Shown here: piece by piece, positions 60,885 to 64,000 of the stretch | Layout: the number at the start of each line of letters is the position of its first letter | Numbering within the stretch: the first letter of the stretch is position 1 | NCBI GenBank assembly: GCA_036925085.1 | Contig: JAUPFP010000027.1 | Span: 2,717,501-2,781,500 of the forward strand | Reading direction: 5' to 3' | Length of the DNA stretch: 64,000 nucleotides | Source: Brachycybe producta | Taxonomy: Eukaryota; Arthropoda; Diplopoda; Playtdesmida; Andrognathidae | Made by a program: the position numbers and the translations under genes | The notes under the pieces: model-generated | The model's database searches: none | Told to the model about the DNA's origin: nothing | What the model saw: the letters and a program-made list of their open reading frames with translations, nothing else

Positions 60885-61175
60885 ACAAAACTGGAATGTG
60901 TTTTAGAAAGTAGAAGGGCAGTTCAATCACTTAAGATATTTTTATGTTGATATTCTTTAAAATAAGCTTTTTATTTTGTGAATTTGAAAAATGACTCAAC
61001 TTTACGCAGACGAGATTTGTTTAATTTTTGTCTGTAAAGTTTATTTTGAAAGATATAATCATGGTAATTACCGCTCTTCACTGATCTCTCTACCATTCTA
61101 GTTTCTAAAACATTTTACTGTTTATCTTAATTTTGCTCTTCTGAAAGACAATAACAATCAGCTGTTCATAAACCA
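60885..61175. repeat. Family A foldback element
   Basis: GTGTTTTAGAAAGTAGAAGG starts the left arm. CTCTACCATTCTAGTTTCTA and AAACA form the right arm. The inner TTATGTTGATATTCTTTAAA and GAAAGATATAATCATGG blocks pair. The tail CTTCTGAAAGACAATAAC is intact. Confidence 0.75.
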
Positions 61176-61641
61176 CCTTAACTGAATATCTTTTGCATTC
61201 AATGTCCCTTTTATGTCCTTAAAAGTCCATCAATAGCTAATAAATTGAAAATCATTTTACCAGAAATGGTTAACGTTTACAAACACAAATTAATAATATA
61301 TACAATTCGTTACTTGTTGGCCTTAACTGACCCCCCCCCCCCCCCCCCCCCCTTAATACTCTCTCTCTCTCTCGGTTGAATTCATAAATCCGGTAAAAAT
61401 GCAAACTAGTGTAATAAAATGTGCATCATTTAGTTTAGTGTCTTATAATCAAGTAATTTAAAGTTATTAACTGGGATTTGTAAATATAAAATCCTCGAGA
61501 TCCTTTAGGAATTCAACCTTGTTTTATACCCTTAAGGGTCTTGTGGAGGGTCAAGTTAAGGCCAACACACAAATCAATAGTTTAGACTTTAATTCATGTT
61601 TGGAAACATTAACCAACTTATTTCTTATTATTATGGTTTTG

Positions 61642-61672
<31 letters not shown>

Positions 61673-63256
61673 CTAGTGTATTTTAACGACATAGTGTCCA
61701 GTTTTATGTCCATATGTCCAGTTAAATTAATGCATTTTCTGTGTTTTTTATTTCAATAAAAAAATTCTCTCGTCTATCAGCCAGTTTAAAAAGAAATTTT
61801 TAACTGAATATAATGATAGATTTCAGTCAGTTTTTTTTTTTTTTTCAGTGTGTATGTATAATGCATAAGATGCCATTTAAAGTCTGTGCACAACAGTTAG
61901 ATTTGTAATCCCCTCTAACCCTCCCTCTGTCTATACTATCTCTTAAGATCTATTTCTCAGTGTCCAAATGTCCAAACGTATTTTGTAATTTTCTTATTGT
62001 TCAACTACAGTTACATTCATGCATTATGTAGAAGAAAACTTGAATAAAAATGCAAAATAAAAACCCACACAAGTCACAGATAAAATAGAAAACAAGGGAA
62101 GGGATTCAATGAAATCCTTTAGACCTTTGTTACATTATTTATATATATTCGCATGCTCGTCCTGCTCTTATTGCAACATTTTTTTTTAAACAATTGGTGT
62201 AAAAATCGTTTTAATTATCATTTGTTATTATACTGTATATATTTATTTATTATATAATTATGTATACTATTTATTGTAATTCTAGTTTGGTAAACAATTC
62301 TCAATTTTTATAAAGAATTAAATAGTTTCAGTTAATAAAAATTATGAAATACTGTCAATTGTCTAGGTGTTTAAGCCGTTCTCCAGTGTGGCCACAATAC
62401 ATACAGTATACTCGTGAATATTTCAAAAGTTTCCAACTCTTACGTAATTTAATTCATAAAAAGCGGGAGAGAGAAAAAAAAAAACACCAGAAGCAATCAA
62501 GTTGATTAAAAAGGCAAATTAACACAAAAAAGGAAATAGAAAGAAAGCAAAGATGAATTGGTAAAACTGCGGCCAACGCCCCGCACCTTTTTAGATGATC
62601 AGACAAAAATGAACATTCTCGGAGAAATATATAATCAATTTTAAGATTTATTCATGTTATATATATATCTAACAACATATCCAAAGGCTAATATAATGGT
62701 ATAAATTAGCTTAATATTATAAATATATATATATGTGTTCAAAACTTTAAACAGGGACATGTTTTCCCTTCTTCCATAATGGAAATTCCACTTTTCCCAA
62801 TAGTAAATATTATAATAAAGAGAGTTCAGAAACCCCCTTTGAATAAGAATTTGCTCACAACATGAAAAAGAAAATGCTACAAAGAAATTCCCAAGATATT
62901 TCAAGACATGTCTTATATAAAGTTGTACTTGAAGCTTTATGTTACTTTCTTCTTATACAACTTCTTGTTTCTTGTTGTTGTTGTTGTTCATTCAAAGTCA
63001 CTTCCAATTCATCCAACAAACTCAGTTGCATTTAGTTGCTTAGCAACTTGCAACATTTTTACCATAATGTTATAGAAAGAAGAAGGAAAATAGAAAAAAA
63101 AGAAAGAAAGAAAGAAAGCTTCAAACAAAATGAAAACAATTCGTTTTGAATTGGTTTGCAAGATAATTTCAAACAAGAAAAATGGCCATAAAACATGAAA
63201 TTACATTCCGAGGAACTCCATTATTTTCTTCTTCTTCTAAGTTTTCATCAGTGTGA

Positions 63257-63496
63257 ATGAAACACAGTCGTTTGTTGGAAATGTACATTCAGAGACAAAG
63301 CAACAACAAAATGCAATGTCCATTTTGTCCACTAAAATTGTCAAAAAGGTCTGTCTGTCTGTATCATGTAATAGACTTACATTACAGACTTCATAAAAAA
63401 AAGGTAGATCTGACAAGATACAGGAAATTACCAGAGTCCATCATTTATCCACTAGCAGTAATGAAACAAATATTAAGTTGCTTGGTAACTGTTTAG
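63257..63496 (+). other. Short frame with a C2H2 zinc-finger-like motif
   Basis: This 79-codon frame contains CPFCPLKLSKRSVCLYHVID followed by LH, which fits C-x2-C-x12-H-x4-H. It is followed by several lysines and arginines. No second finger, splice context or neighbour supports it. It could be a small exon, a decayed transposon or zinc-finger fragment, or chance. Confidence 0.25.
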
Positions 63497-64000
63497 CCCT
63501 AAAGATATAGACATATATCTCATTTCCCGCTCCATAAACACATATATATAATATTCATTCAAATTGCCATAAAATCCATCAACCTATTTATCTCTCGCTC
63601 CCTCTACATTTAACGTATATTAATAAAAAATCAATACACCAAGTCTGACTCATTTCGACCAAACCTTTCAAATAACATTCAAAGGATTTATGAAGAACAT
63701 TAATGAAAATGGTTTTTAATTAATAATTTTCGAAACACGCCCTAAATAAGGATAATCACACTAACTGAGTGAGTCTATGCGTTCAGAATTTCTAAACTTA
63801 ATAAACGAACTATTTACTATTTATAGAAATAGTTATAGGACTTTAACAAACTCCAAATCTAAAAATTCCAAATGTGCTATTTTACTACAAAAGAAGTGTC
63901 CAGAAATAAATAACACAACCGGTTTACAGTTGCCTCACTGCAACTTGTAGCTTGTGACATCAGAGGAGCCCGTGCTTCAAGTTACAGTGTGGCCGACTGT

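Larger units (their letters stand above)
58819..64000. other. Neogenin upstream intron or 5' region
   Basis: The Ig1 exon starts after a splice acceptor (TTTATTTAG), so the signal-peptide exon lies at higher coordinates. I could not find it here with confidence. The stretch holds a CAGA run (59052-59075), a family C foldback, a family A copy, a 22-C tract (61331-61352), two CT runs (61361-61373, 61641-61664) and one short zinc-finger-like frame on the plus strand. Confidence 0.55.

Overview
This is an AT-rich animal nuclear locus with spliced genes. Canonical introns, conserved metazoan proteins (HP1, hnRNP A/B, HEXIM, SMUG1, ERGIC-53, a DCC/neogenin receptor) and dense small inverted-repeat elements place it in Metazoa. 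The species cannot be named from the sequence. Gene density is moderate. Introns and spacers are full of AT-rich foldback or MITE-like repeats, long poly-G/poly-C tracts and microsatellites. No bacterial features, CRISPR arrays, rRNA or tRNA genes were seen.

Layout. 1-4.8 kb: repeats only. 4.81-5.95 kb (-): intronless HEXIM-type P-TEFb inhibitor with a TATA box and an upstream ORF. 10.1-21.5 kb (-): a multi-exon gene whose protein ends in a winged-helix-like segment followed by a nucleoside phosphorylase domain. Its first coding exon is a 40-nt exon 6.4 kb upstream of the second. I do not recognise its full family. 23.6-25.0 kb (-): HP1/CBX protein. 27.5-30.3 kb (+): hnRNP A/B, head-to-head with HP1. 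34.0-35.1 kb (-): SMUG1 uracil-DNA glycosylase. 36.2-41.9 kb (+): LMAN1/ERGIC-53, divergent from SMUG1, with one GC-AG intron. 47.0-58.8 kb (-): DCC/neogenin receptor, 25 coding exons recovered. Only the signal-peptide exon is missing, presumably beyond 58.8 kb or outside the window.

The exon models were built by reading splice sites and checking reading-frame phase at every junction. HP1, hnRNP A/B, SMUG1, LMAN1 and the recovered neogenin exons close in frame throughout. The phosphorylase gene closes only if a 22-nt microexon near 13.2 kb is accepted.

The most notable result is the order HP1 <- -> hnRNP A/B, SMUG1. In vertebrates CBX5/HNRNPA1 and CBX3/HNRNPA2B1 are divergent neighbours, and SMUG1 lies beside CBX5/HNRNPA1. 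This window therefore looks like an ancestral, unduplicated version of that neighbourhood. Other points of interest are the winged-helix/phosphorylase protein, several unnamed repeat families (including one built of ~17-bp GCGCCAAA-type units folded back on themselves), and in-frame cassette exons carrying the hnRNP nuclear-import signal.
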